Part shown: one piece after another, positions 1 to 11,649 of the stretch
Layout of the letters: each line of letters begins with the position of its first letter
Numbering within the stretch: position 1 is the first letter of the stretch
Assembly: GCA_018873245.2 (NCBI GenBank)
Contig: JAEMBT020000006.1
Location: forward strand, 9,445,855-9,509,854
Direction: 5' to 3'
Length of the DNA stretch: 64,000 bases
Source: Archegozetes longisetosus
Taxonomy: Eukaryota > Arthropoda > Arachnida > Sarcoptiformes > Trhypochthoniidae
The notes under the pieces: model-generated
The model's database searches: none
What the model was told of the DNA's origin: nothing
Seen by the model: only the letters and a program-made list of their open reading frames with translations
Made by a program: the position numbers and the translations under genes

Positions 1-609
1 ACTCGTATATTGTGATTCGTAAAGGGACTAAACAACCAGGTACTCAAACTATTTTAAACTCTTGTTTAATCTGTGAAAGAGTTATCTTATTATATAGGAT
101 ATTTTGAAAATCATTGAAACCAGCATTGAATTGTTGGGTTCACTAACCATTCAATACTGATTTAGTCGGAATCTGAAATTTAGTTTTGATTTTCCCGACT
201 TGTTTAAGATTAAAAATAAATCCATGGAATGGTTTTAATTATTTAGAAGAAATTCATTAACGGAAAGCTCAATAGAATAATGCAATTGAACATAAGATTT
301 GTATATTTTTTAGAATTAAAGACATGGCCTAGAATTGTTCAGCCTGTTATTTTAGGACATAACAGATCAATTTGCCGGTTTTGTTGTAGTGATGGAAAAA
401 TAAAGGAAGTTATCTTCACAAAGTCTAGGCACGAAAGGTTAGCCCAATCTTCTAAACTTTAACTTATCGAACTCTAATTCATTCTTACTTTCACTGTTAT
501 TAGGCACACATATCGTTGTGCAAAGATTAGTAGATGGGGAGATAAATTCCCAGCCAATATACAAGAAGTGATTAGAAATGATGATCCAGATTCAGAAGAC
601 AATGGATAA
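1..609 (+). CDS. METTL17: METTL17 (mitoribosome assembly methyltransferase-like), 3' end only
   Basis: Three exons, 1..39, 314..437 and 504..609, give the C-terminal part of the METTL17/Rsm22 family; the rest lies left of the window. The first exon reads SYIVIRKGTKQP, continuing into ELKTWPRIVQPVI, then RSICRFCCSDGK and finally YRCAKISRWGDKFP before a TAA. These are the conserved family tail, including the cysteines (CRFCC and the later RC) that belong to the metal/Fe-S ligand region described for METTL17. The family acts in the mitochondrial matrix in assembly of the small ribosomal subunit. Splice sites are GT-AG and phases agree across both introns. Poly(A)-like AATAAA strings occur about 1200-1215. 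Identification is from remembered family sequence; the gene is partial because of the window edge. Confidence 0.85.
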
Positions 610-1474
610 CAACTTATTTAACCCTAACACTTATCAATATTTTTGCATAGACTCATTTCATACAAATTCTTAAAATTTAATGTCTTATATGAAGCAACAT
701 GTACGACAATAATGAGAATCGTATTTACAGAAATTAAAGTTCAGGCCCTCAAATTGCAATGCAAACACATTTGAGCTTTTCGAAACTACAGTACAGTTCA
801 ATTTGATAAGTAATGGAACTTCAGATTTAACTGTAGCTGAGAATGATTGAAATTCAATCTAATTATATTCAATTAAGTATTGTAACTGTTACGATAACAA
901 CCAGATATAATCTGTTTATACTTTATTAGCTAAAGTCCAAAGAGCTTCACTTAGTTGGTCGTTTCTAGTACTAAGTTATAACGAACTATTTATATGAAAT
1001 GCAAATATTACTAATAGCATCAAACAAATGGATCAAACAGTAAATGTATGACACTTTCAGAATTACTCAGAAACTATTTAGAGGAACAATAAGGTTCCTG
1101 CAAAACATTGGTTTAGAAGCGCAAATTCAATTGTGATTAAAATAGGAACCAAGTTAGAAAGTTTTTACTCTAATTTATAGCCATTTATAATAAAGAAATA
1201 AAGATATGTTCAATAAAATAGTTATAAAACATTTATTGTTGTTTAGTATTACAATTGTGTAGATGAGGCGACACTAGTTTACAGTTGTAATCAACAAGTT
1301 TTGTTCGGTTAGATTTTATCGTATAAATAATATTACATCATAACTGCTCTACTTAGATCATGAACCACAGCAGCAGCAACATTAAGTGTAGACCCACTTC
1401 AGTCCTTATCAACTTCATTTCTATTTATTATTATTTTTGTTCAAGTCATTAATTTGCCAAATATCTCTTCTCTA
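610..1474. other. Intergenic, METTL17 3' flank and SMPD2 5' flank
   Basis: AT-rich spacer with no supportable reading frame. It holds the probable 3' untranslated region of METTL17 (AATAAA-like motifs near 1200-1215) and the upstream region of the sphingomyelinase gene. Nothing else is seen in it. Confidence 0.6.
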
Positions 1475-4400
1475 ATGAATCCCCATTTTGAAGAAACGAA
1501 TTTGAAGATTTTTACTCTTAATTGTTGGTAAGTTGTATTATCTCAATATTGCTCACCATTTTATTCTTAATTTTAATCTCATTTGAAATGACTGGCAAAT
1601 GTGTTAATTAGTTAATGTCTTATGTTAATGTCAAAAGAGTGTTCAATATCTACATTAAATGCCTTGAGACGTTCTAATAATTATTTGTTTCATGTTATTT
1701 GCCATCAAATCGCCATTAATATTGATGAACCACATACAACATGTCTTATGTAGTATTTGACACAATTTAAGTTTTCAATAACGGAAAAATCTCAAATAAT
1801 TGGCTTATTTGTGTAATGATTTGAATATGTGGTAATAATAATAATAATAATAACAGTAATAATAATATGAATTTACTATAAACTTGACAAATCTGTACTT
1901 GAAAATTGTTCTAATTGTTAGTCTGTTTATTCAGATCAATTCGATTGATGCTACTACTTAAATATGTGCAAATATTTAAATTATCTATTTTAAATTATCA
2001 TTCTAGTTTTTCAATAACTATTGATCAAAGTCCAACTATTGTGTTAAACTCGTCAATTCAAACTATTTGCGACTCATCAAAACTCGATTAATTACATATT
2101 TTGTATTTCATGTGTTTTGATCAAACGATCAAAAAAGTTCTCATTTGTGGCTCAAATTATTATCTTGATTAACAAAATTTTAATTATTGGCCTCAATATG
2201 AGATCTTGTGATAAGTATTTAGTTTAGTGAAAAAATCGAGCAAATCAAAGCTGATCAAATATTTATCTATTGCTCAAACATGAGTTAGTCTTCTCTTCAA
2301 TTTACTCGTGAATGACATATCAGCTGTTATAATGCAGGCACGAATCAAATCAAAATTTAATCTATTCAATTGTTACTATATACAAAGATAGGGCTATATA
2401 TAGGTAATATTATGGATCAACCTCTAGCTATCTACTCTTTTCTATTAGTGTCACGATTATTAGTTCAAGTAATCAGTCGTTAAACCTATAAATTAATTAA
2501 TGAGTCTATTTCAGTGGTGTCCAGGCATTTTTACCATGAAAGCTATTTTGTATTTTTCAAAATGTGAGACAATCTTAAAATATATATTAAATCTGAGAGT
2601 TTTTGCATATTAACACGTAATTAAATTGTTTTAATAAAAAAAGAAATAAAACTTAATTAGATTATTTGTACTAGATAATTTTATATTACCGTATTATTTG
2701 GCTTAATATTGCATGCAATATTAAGCCAAATAATACGGTAATGGAATTTGATAATATTGTATATTAAAATCAATATCGTATAGCTACTAATTGACCAAAA
2801 AGTTTCGCCATCGACCCAAAATTCCTTCACGATCAACGTACTGGACACCCCTGACCTATTTCATAGACTACAAAAATCACTTTTCCAAAACTTAATCTGT
2901 CAAAAGAGTTCATTTCGATAATTCAGTTTTCAAAATGATTATCATCTCGCAAATTTTAAGACCTTTACTCAGCCTTTTATCAAGGAGTCCAAATGGGCTC
3001 TGTGTCTAATATTGAAGTCCAGATAAATATTAAAATTCTGTAATATTACTAGAAATATACTCAAAAATTTAGTAGTCGTTGATAACAACCAGAAGTGATG
3101 CGTTATCATATCAAATCTTCCAACAGACCATAATATATCAGACGCTAAGAAACTTGTGGAATATTCAATATAGCAATCATAGCAAATTAGAAATTAAATT
3201 TGGCAACAAATTGATGTGTATCACATGAAAGTTAACATAGCAACTGTTATTTTCTAGTTGCTATTGAGGATTGTTAAGTCTTCAGCTGTGCACAAGATTA
3301 TCAATCATTAAATAGTGTTTTCTGCTATTATCATAGAGCTTGTCAACCAGATAATAATTTTGAAATCTTTTTCAAACTTTTTAGGGGTCTTCGATTTGTG
3401 TCTGAGCACAGACAACAAAGAATAAAATTAATTGCCCAACATTTAGTTGAACACAATTATGATGTCGTCTTTCTTCAAGAAGTAAGTTTAGTTTCAAAAG
3501 TTTTAAACTTGAACAAAGATACTTAATTCATTGATTTAGTGCTTTTTTGCGAGAATTTCTATTTGAATTAAAGCATTTTTTCTTTTGAGAAGAAAAAGTA
3601 AACAGAACTGATGGTATCATGTAATGAACCGTTAGGATTTCTGCTCAAATCTTGATCGATACAATTAATTCGTCAAATTTTAAATTGACCCACTTTTTTA
3701 ATGCATTGGCTCATTGTATGGATCTAGAGAAACACCAGAATTTGACAAATGCCTAAACGTATTTTTCAAATTCAATTCTAAAGATTATATGTTTTTGTTA
3801 TCATAACTGAACAAATTTTCAAATTCTGATATTCTCCAAGTCAATCACTAATTAGAATTACAATAGGACCGTGTAATAGGGCTGTGGTATAGAATTTAGA
3901 ATCCAAGTTGAAAAGTACTCTTAAGTGATTGATTCTGATTTCTCAAAGAATACTCTAAACAAGTGCATTGCATATAAAAGATGATTTAACTTACAATTTA
4001 GCGAACTAATTGTGCAGATCAAGACTTGAGTGAAAGTTCAAACGGTTGACTATATATACCATCAGTTGTGTTTAATTTTTTTTACCAAAAAGTAACTAAA
4101 ATTTTAATTTGATTATTTAAATGAATTTCATCTGACAATTAACAGATTTGGTGTCAATCGGATTTCGATTACATAAGAACAACAGCTAAATCAAAATACA
4201 GATTTGCTCATATGTTCAAAAATGCTAGCATCCTAGGAACCAGTGGTAAGGATATGAATTTTGTTGAGGATTAGTTGACTTTTACTCAAAAGGTTTTTAA
4301 TTTTAGGTTTGGCCATTTTGACCAGATGGATCCCTAATGTGTTTCACTTTCACCCTTTTTCTGTTAATGGTTCGCCATTCCGTCCTTTACACGGTGATTG

Positions 4401-6163
4401 GTTTACATCTAAGGGTTAGTTTGTTTTAAATCTTATTAAGTTATTCCAATACTTGTACACTCAAATCCCAAGAATTTCCAAGCTTTCAAACTTATCAAAC
4501 AATTTACATTTTTTTTGTAAAGGTGTTGGATATGTGAGAGTTGAATTGGATTGTTTGAGCCTACACTTGTTCTGCACACATGTGAGTTGATGATTTCTTA
4601 TAACAAATATTTCAATATTAGATATTGTTTGATTGTTTTTCAGTTAATGAAAGTTTTCTCAAAAGTTATATCATTTGTGAATTAGATGCACGCTCAATAC
4701 GACTTAAATGAACGCATCAATGATCAGTATTCAGTTCATCGTATTTGTCAATCCTATGAAACAGCGAAGTTTATCAATTTAATGACTAGCTGTCGCTCAG
4801 ATACTTTGAAGACCAAAGAGCTTATTATTTTAGCGGGAGACATGAATGCATCTTCTAAAGAATTGCCTTATCGTTTATTGGGTTAGTTAAGTAGTTTTAA
4901 ATTACAAGTCTTTGAAAACCAAACTTAACATAATTTTAAAAATTATTTTTCAATTGAAATGAACTAAATATTTTGATATTTTCTTTTATAGTTTCTCTGA
5001 CAGGACTGAAAGATTGCTATAAATGTAAAACAGACTTATACAATGAAATGAGGGATAGTATAGAAGCTGACGATTTCTTGTTTAAAGAACAGCAATCACA
5101 CGATGAAACAGATTATTATGCGACAGATGATGAAGATTTGATTACTTGTGGTCATCGTGATAACACTTTTACGCAACAATCTATTAAGAAAGATAATTCC
5201 GCAAAAAGAATTGACTTCATCTTATTTAAATTTTTGAATAAGAAAAGAAAAAATGGCTATTCTGAGGGCAGTTATGTGGGTAACAAGGATAAGGTTCAAT
5301 ACTCCGAAAACAGTATATGCAAAGTCGAACACATCAAAATTAGTTGTAAAGATGAGTCGGGATTATCTTTTAGCGATCATCAGCCAGTTGTAGCCAATTT
5401 GAAAATTCGTTATTTTGCTCCAAATGCTACCTCTAAGATTGATGATTTGAATTCGGAACTGAATTCGGAATTGAATTCTAAACTGAATTCTGAACTGAAT
5501 TCTACAGAAGAAACGGATAACTCTTACGAACACGACAGAATCGCTGGCGATAGCATTACAGTGATTGCAGGTATAAAAAATTGTCAACTAGATGGTGATG
5601 GATATGATAAGATCACTGAATTGCACGATAAAAATAATTTGGGTTGTGGTGACGGATCCAATAGTCTTAGAAATGAGTTTAGTTTTATTGAGGAGCTAGA
5701 TAAGTTTGAAGAAGTAGGTCTCTTGTCTGGTAAGCCTAAATCCAAATCAAATATTTTGTTAGAAGTGACAGAAGCGGCTTCAAAGGTTGCAAAGAATGGT
5801 CCTCTTCAACTCAAACAAATCGTATCGAACGCTATCAAGTCCAAGTTCGAACCAAAACCTTTTGATAAAAGTCATTTACTCGATATGACCAGATACTTGC
5901 TTGAAAACTATGTGAAAGACAACCAACTGACCCCAACATATTGCTTCTGTCTTCTTGGTCTTGCAATTACTGTTGTGTCTCTTCTGGTATTTGGTCTTTT
6001 GTTTATTGTACAAATGACTACTTTTGAAGTTTTATTCCTAGTTTTGATCATAGCTATAATCATTGGTTTGTCTGCATTTCTCAAATTCTTGACTCATCGT
6101 CACGAACGAAATGCAGTCAACGCTATTCTCAATGATATTAAGAAAGAAATCCTTTTTAATTAA
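1475..6163 (+). CDS. SMPD2: Neutral sphingomyelinase (SMPD2-like)
   Basis: Hydrolyses sphingomyelin to ceramide and phosphocholine at membranes. Exons 1475..1527, 3385..3481, 4146..4245, 4307..4414, 4523..4581, 4686..4881 and 4992..6163 join in frame to 594 residues. Order of motifs: LKIFTLNCWG (metal-binding Asn), DVVFLQE (catalytic Glu), THMHAQYD, LAGDMN (Asp/Asn), KRIDFILF and FSDHQPVV (catalytic His, about residue 334); this is the Mg-dependent DNase I-like fold. Two hydrophobic helices follow at about residues 521-544 and 548-570, as in mammalian nSMase1. The protein is longer than human SMPD2 (423) because of a roughly 150-residue polar insertion between catalytic domain and helices. 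That insertion starts with an NSEL repeat. Intron 1 (1.86 kb) is large and full of repeats. Start chosen because the catalytic motif begins just after it. Confidence 0.88.
1832..1853. repeat. (TAA)n microsatellite in SMPD2 intron 1
   Basis: About seven TAA units, visible directly. Confidence 0.9.
2685..2742. repeat. 58-bp perfect palindrome
   Basis: Two 29-bp arms are exact reverse complements with no spacer; the centre is TTGCATGCAA. It lies inside the first intron of SMPD2. Symmetry stops at 2684/2743. Confidence 0.95.
3078..3267. mobile_element. MITE copy A (GTTGATARCAACC family), SMPD2 intron 1
   Basis: Begins GTTGATAACAACCAGAAG and ends with the near inverted repeat TTTCTAGTTGCTATTGA. 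The interior matches the stretch at 33498-33688 over most of its length (shared blocks CAGAYCATAA, GAGAAACTT-like and GGCARCAARTKGATG). No coding capacity, so this is a non-autonomous inverted-repeat element. The outer limits and target duplication are not clear. Confidence 0.65.
5440..5505 (+). repeat. 12-bp coding tandem repeat (NSEL units) in SMPD2
   Basis: About five units of a 12-bp repeat containing GAATTC encode alternating NSEL/NSKL at about residues 357-376, directly after the catalytic domain. Unit-number polymorphism would stay in frame. Confidence 0.9.
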
Positions 6164-6440
6164 TCATCCAATTGTTAGTTATTTATCAAAGTTTTATATT
6201 TTACTTCTACAAGAATATGGTATGTATTTTTGTTCCTATTGCGTTGATAAATTCAGTTTTATTTAAATATTTTAGATAAATAAACTTTAATATATTTTTG
6301 ATTGGAACATATTTTTAAGTTAATTAATTGTTTTCAGACTTGTTTTCATCATCAAACAAAACCTTAATTTAATTATGTATTTAGTCAGATGAATTCAATT
6401 TTTCGATAATAAGTTTGTGAAACTAAAGGAACCTTTACTG

Positions 6441-6671
6441 TCATGACTTCGAGAGTTCACGAAAGCATTGATCACAAAATAATTCATAGACTAAATCACA
6501 ATATTGTCCACAATAGAGACAACAGAAAAAAGTCTCTATTTCTTCGTATAGTATTTGGAGTGAATGGCAGTTTTGAGTTCCTTCGATTACAATCTCTTCT
6601 CCATTTTCATCCAGTAATCCACTAAAAAATGTCTTAAGACATTGTTCGTCTATCTCTTTGTCTTCAGACAT
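6441..6671 (-). CDS. Small cysteine-rich protein, 76 aa, unidentified
   Basis: An uninterrupted minus-strand frame from ATG (6671) to TGA (6441), tail to tail with SMPD2 and 277 bp from its stop. The N-terminal half is acidic (SEDKEIDEQ, LDENGEEIVIEG). The C-terminal half has two CxxC pairs, CLYCGQYC and LFCDQC, spaced like a small zinc ribbon. I do not recognise a family. The composition looks more like a real protein than the shadow frames around it, but it is short, intronless and in an intergenic gap, so it may be spurious or one exon of a larger gene. Confidence 0.35.
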   Translation of the reverse strand: MSEDKEIDEQCLKTFFSGLLDENGEEIVIEGTQNCHSLQILYEEIETFFCCLYCGQYCDLVYELFCDQCFRELSKS

Positions 6672-8341
6672 TTATGTAAAATTAACTTGAGTCAATTTGA
6701 ATGAGATTAAAGTATAACTATATTACAAATGAATCATTTGATGAAAACTTGTGTTCTGTTCAGTGATTGAGTCCGATTATGTAAACATAGAGTAATTGAA
6801 CTTCACAACTAAACCAACTAAAGACTAAATAAATTCTTTAATTACAAAATAATGTTCTCTTTTTAATCTCTCTAACAGTCTAATAGTCTAATCTAACAGT
6901 CTTCAGTTTAATAGCCCAGAGTCTGTGTTAATACGCAACGGTTTCTGGGGCTGACCCCTTGGAGTGGGCTCGGGTCTAGATCACACTTGTTGTACCTCTA
7001 CCTGACCTAAATCTGAATAAAATCAATCAAATTACGCAAGATTCTTCGCTTTAAGAAAAATTATTCATAAAAATGACCAGAAAAATCTATGAATTTCATT
7101 AGCTCTTCAAAGAATATTAGATAGTTGAGCGAAAACAGAATCTCGAAAGTTGAGACCTAGACCTTCAATAATTTGACCTCAGAATGATTATGTATTTTGA
7201 TGTCACCTTTTTTCTATTGGATACAGCTCGAGCACTAAAATGATGCATGGCAACGGGAAAAGCAGCGGCATTACTATGCTATCCTACCTGTCATGAACAC
7301 TAATTTCAACATGATTTTTAATTGTGATTCACATTTTATCTAAAATGATTCTCTAGCAAATGATTATCATATGACATATAATATAGTTATGAGAAGATAA
7401 CATGTTCGCATGGCAACGCATTATATCTCGTAGCTATTCATCATTTAAAAATTATCGAGTGTACATATCACTCTACTAGGAATTATTCACTTAATAATCC
7501 TTTATTTGAATTTTTCAAAGTTTTGACATATAATTGACTTAAACCCCGATCAATTCAAAACTGTAGGTAAATTAAAGTTTTTCAGCTCACAAATCAAATA
7601 TTTGAAAGCCAAGCAGTCTTCAAGGCAAAAATCCGTCGATTTGTAGTCACTTAGAAAGCTATATCTCATGAGACGAATCGGATTCTTCACCGATTTTAAT
7701 TGTTATAGCAGTCAAATACTAATACTGTATAATGAAATGTCAATATAGGCTAAAATATTGAAATTTTACATTAGTTATTTCAGAGTTTACTGAAACATCA
7801 CTTCCATCATTAATTCTGAATTATTGTTCGTAAACACAAATTCTGCTAATCAGTAGATGCAAGTTTTTTGAAATTCATTTAACTCATGCAATATCTTGCA
7901 AAATAAACGAGTGATTTTCTAAGTTAGTCATTTTATAAACTCACTTCTGCCTCACTTATTGTTAAAGCTATGAAAATTTCAATGGAATCAGTTATCAGTT
8001 CATAAATTTACTAAATAATCGATTATAAAAACTATTAGGTTAACCTGTCTTTGCTACTATTTGAACTTAAGAAAGTTTGAGATGCAAGCCATATTCTTTG
8101 GACATTAGTTAGTAGTCTCCATCGCATTCAATCACTCGTCTATCGTATAGTCATAGATTTCCAACTTCTAAGAAATTATATAATCAAAATAACAGGAAAA
8201 AACTTATGGGCTAACCTAATATTTTCCACCCTTTTATTTTCAATCAAAACTGCGACTGAAGTCAATAAGTAGATAAACAGATTAATTATTAAATCAATTT
8301 ATTGAATCATTTTCATCAAAAACATGGGCTACTGATTAATA
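6672..8341. other. Intergenic with a possible retroelement 3' tail
   Basis: Mostly featureless AT-rich DNA. The stretch 6900-7035 is distinctly GC-richer than its surroundings and ends in AATAAAATCAATCAAA, resembling the 3' end of a non-LTR retrotransposon. No reverse transcriptase reading frame is present, so this is suggestive only. Confidence 0.35.
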
Positions 8342-8881
8342 TTAAGGACGCGGTGGACCACGTTGAAATGGAACTGTTGGATTAGTCTGTTGTAGTCCTG
8401 ATATCTTATCCATGGACATCTCTTTCAACATTAAGAACGAGTCCGGATCTACTTCGATTACATCGACATCGATTGCCGACACCTTTGAGAAGATTGAAAA
8501 GTCAAACAAATTGCTAACCTGAAAATCTAATAAAGGCTTCAATCGAAACCACTACAAACCTCCGGAACGTAATTATCTCTTCGTTCACGCTCTTCTTCTT
8601 GCAATTTGATAGAAATACCACGAACCGGAGCCCTTTGGATACGTTTCATGAGATGAGTGACAAAACCCGCGATTTGATTACGAAGTCTTTTGCTCGGAAT
8701 TATAGCGATCTCCTCACATATTCTCTTATTTGTGTGAAAATCAAGTGTTAATCGAGTGTAATACTTCTCGATTATAACTCTTGAAGCCTTCTTAATTGTC
8801 TTCGTTCGCACGCGACCCTTAATTACAAATCAATTCAATTAGTTAATTGTAATTTTTACTTAATAGCAATTTATTTACCAT
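8342..8881 (-). CDS. RpS17: Ribosomal protein eS17 (RpS17)
   Basis: Structural protein of the 40S subunit. Exons in transcript order are 8881..8879, 8817..8560 and 8482..8342, giving 133 residues (human 135). The first coding exon is the ATG alone; the next starts [59 protein letters not shown] and [12 protein letters not shown] are the family signature almost unchanged. The last intron was placed so that VPE continues as [14 protein letters not shown], matching the family; retaining the nearer AG would insert 12 extra residues. A pyrimidine tract typical of ribosomal protein transcripts precedes the start. Divergent from SIRT7. Confidence 0.97.
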
Positions 8882-8902
8882 TTTGTGTCTATTAAACGAT
8901 TG

Positions 8903-8914
8903 CAGGAAAAGGAA
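8903..8914 (-). promoter_or_regulatory. 5' TOP-like pyrimidine tract of RpS17
   Basis: On the minus strand the sequence reads CTTCCTTTTCCT about 20 nt upstream of the RpS17 ATG. This fits the 5'-terminal oligopyrimidine element that gives growth-dependent translation of ribosomal protein mRNAs. The actual transcription start is not known. Confidence 0.5.
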
Positions 8915-9347
8915 GTTTTAACTCAATGCACACATGGACCTCAACGTCATTACTTTCTGAGCCAATCATTTGTCTCAGCTCGTTGTTTCTTATTCTTTAT
9001 ACTAAACTATAATTTATAGTAAATTTCTAATTTGTTTATTTCTTCATTTCAACCAAATCAAAAGTTTTATGGCTATTTTTAAACATATTAATTTGAATTT
9101 TTAAAAATATTTTAAGAAATATAGTTTAAAAACAATTTCCTTGTAATTACGTTATTTATGTGATGACTTGGTGCAAAACTTGATAAAGTTGAATTTAAAG
9201 TTCATTCATAAACAAAGTTATGACAGACATTTCATTTTGAACCTTTCAATGAGTTCAACGATTGTTTCGACTATTCTATTGAATCCCTCAACTGTTTCAT
9301 GTACTTTATGTATAGATAATAATCAAATAACTAATGTTTACAAAATA
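8915..9347. promoter_or_regulatory. Divergent promoter region RpS17 / SIRT7
   Basis: The only space between the two start codons, so it must hold promoter elements for both genes. No TATA box is obvious; the sequence is AT-rich throughout. Confidence 0.5.
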
Positions 9348-10738
9348 ATGGACACAAACAGTGATCGCAGGAAAGACAGAAAAGAAAAACAATTGAAGAG
9401 AATTCGTTCAGCTGAAGAACTCAGGGCTAAGTCTGTCTCATATCCACTTCGGATTCATCGCTAAATTTAAATAATTATAAAAATAATCGCCTATTTCAAA
9501 TTTGACAGGAAACGACAAGTTCAGTCAATCTTGAAGAAGTCCGAATCAGAACTGACTGAAGAAGAGAGAAATGTTTTGAGCGAATCAAAATCGTTGGTCG
9601 AATTGGTTGAGAACAGAAAACAGAAGATCCTGTTAAGTAAAGAAAGAGCTAAAGAGATAGAAGATGAGCCACAAGTGATGCAATCGAAATGTTTACTATT
9701 GGCTCATTTGATAAAAAATTCCAAATCAATGGTTGTCTATACAGGCGCTGGAATTAGTACTTCCGCTCAAATACCTGACTATAGGGGTCCTAATGGCATT
9801 TGGACGCAACTCAAAAATGGCTCATCCATTACAAGCCATTGCGACCTCGTTAAAGCTGGTAAAGCATTCATTTAGCTATTATAACTAAATATTTAGTCAT
9901 TTAATTCATACTAATCTTTATCAATTTAATGATTCAGAGCCAACATACACTCATATGGCTATTGCAGAACTTAACAGAAGACGTATTGTTAAGCATGTGG
10001 TATCTCAGAATTGCGATGGTCTTCACATAAGAAGTGGTTTACCACAAAAATGTTTATCTGAAATTCACGGCAATATGTATATAGAAGTCTGTAAGAATTG
10101 CAAATTGCAGTATTTAAGAACATTCGATGTGACAGAGAGAACATCGCTTCGAAGGCATAAAACTGGCCGCAAATGTTATTGTTGTCCTGAGGAAAACGCA
10201 GACCTAATCGATACGATCGTACATTTTGGAGAGAAGGGCAAACTTTCATGGCCCCTCAATTGGGATGCGGCAGCAAAGGCCTCCTCTAAAGCAGATTTTA
10301 TTCTGTGTCTTGGAAGTAGTTTAAAAATTTTACGTAAATATCAGTGTTTATGGCCTAAGCGAACACACGGATCACCTCAATTAGCTATCGTTAACCTTCA
10401 GTGGACTCCTAAGGACTCTCAGGCTGTTCTCAAAATCAATGGAAAATGTGATTCAGTCATGAAAGAAGTCATGAAACATTTGGATGTTGACGTAAAGCCT
10501 TATAATAAGTAAGTCATTTCCTTCATTCGAAATTGAATCTAACTAAAAGTTTTACTATCACAGAAAAATAGATCCCATTTATTTTTTCTCAACTCCATTG
10601 AGACCTGAAGAAGAAGTGACGTGTAATCGAATCAAATTGTTTGACTTATCAAAACAGGAGAATGAAGACGAAAAAATAGAGCTTTCAGTTTCGTATTCTC
10701 CGAGTTGGTTTGGAAAAGGAATTAGAAAAAAGAAATAA
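9348..10738 (+). CDS. SIRT7: Sirtuin 7, NAD-dependent protein deacylase
   Basis: Nuclear/nucleolar deacylase acting on chromatin and ribosome production in animals. Exons 9348..9430, 9509..9858, 9938..10508 and 10564..10738 give 392 residues (human 400). A basic N-terminal helix is followed by the NAD pocket VVYTGAGIST and IPDYRGPNGIW, VSQNCDGLHIRSGLP, the catalytic His in EIHGNMYIEVC, zinc ligands CKNC and CYCC, DTIVHFGEKG, CLGSSLKI and VNLQWTPKD. The tail reads DPIYFFSTPLRP and ends basic (GIRKKK), as in SIRT7 and unlike SIRT6. The exon 1 donor (AA|GTCTGT) is weak, but it is the only nearby site that keeps the frame. In-frame ATGs further upstream exist; the chosen start matches family length. 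Confidence 0.95.
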
Positions 10739-11128
10739 TCACTTAGTTTGGGGTGAATCGATTAACTTTGATATTTAAATTGACATCGTATTTACAAATT
10801 TGATGAAAATCCTGTAAAGTTTTTCAGCTGCATCCCATATCACTTATTTAATTCTAACTGTAAATATTATCGGCTCTTTGAGCGAACTTAGTTTTACTCA
10901 TTAATTCTGTAAAAGTTGTTAAATTTATATTTATTTTTTTAATAAATAAAAGTTGATGACTGCTTCAAATCGGTTTCTTTCTGTTAATCATTGAAATACA
11001 ACTCTTGATGTAATTTATTCGTATAGTATAGCAAAATTTACTCTTTTTATATAACAGTAAAGTCTTGAGTGGGATCAAATTTATGGGAACTAAAGAGCTT
11101 ACGAAGGATTAGCTTTAAAGATTGAAAA
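10739..11128. other. Intergenic, SIRT7 3' flank
   Basis: AT-rich, with AATAAA-type signals near 10940 that fit SIRT7 polyadenylation. It ends with the left copy (ATTGAAAA, 11121-11128) of the target duplication of the adjacent hAT-like element. Confidence 0.6.
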
Positions 11129-11641
11129 TAGAGTATAAACTTATAGGTATTTTCAGGAACCGACCCGAACCGAAACCGATCCTAATAGTATTTTCTAAAC
11201 CCGACCCGAACCGAAACCGTTGAGAGCAGACCCAACTCGACCCGAAACCGTATTAAAGAAAGAGTAATTTTTAAAGTAAAGAAATTTTTGTCTTTTGGAT
11301 TGACCACTTTTTTCACTTAAATCATATTCTGCATCTGATTCACTCATTTTGATCACTTGTGTCGCATTAAGTACACAAAGAAATACAGAATGTATTACTC
11401 ATTCGTTTACAATGCGTTTGTAAAATAGATATTATATTACAGTTTCATAAGTCACTATTTTACTTTGTATTTAAATAGATTTTGAAAACCAATACTTATT
11501 TGCAATAATTATTTTTAAACCAATCCTTACACACCAGCACAGACCCGTTTCAAAACTTAAGAAACCGATCCGAACCGAAACAGAAAGTTTTCGACCCGAC
11601 CCGAACCGTTTTCGGTTTCGGGTTTTCAAGTTTATACTCTA
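11129..11641. mobile_element. hAT-like non-autonomous element, 513 bp
   Basis: Terminal inverted repeats TAGAGTATAAACTT (left) and AAGTTTATACTCTA (right) are perfect. The flanks are ATTGAAAA on both sides (11121-11128 and 11642-11649), an 8-bp target duplication as made by hAT transposases. The ends also start with TAG-G-like hAT termini. Subterminal regions carry repeated ACCCGAACCGAAACCG motifs in both halves, a likely transposase-binding array. No transposase is encoded. Confidence 0.88.
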
Positions 11642-11649
11642 ATTGAAAA

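Noticed and set aside
7240..7420. Two GCATGGCAACG words resembling RFX X-boxes
   Set aside because: Half-matches only, far from any start codon; short words are expected by chance in 64 kb.
8483..8520. RpS17 exon extended to the AG near 8521, adding [12 protein letters not shown]
   Set aside because: Using the AG at 8483 gives [17 protein letters not shown], matching the family with no insertion.
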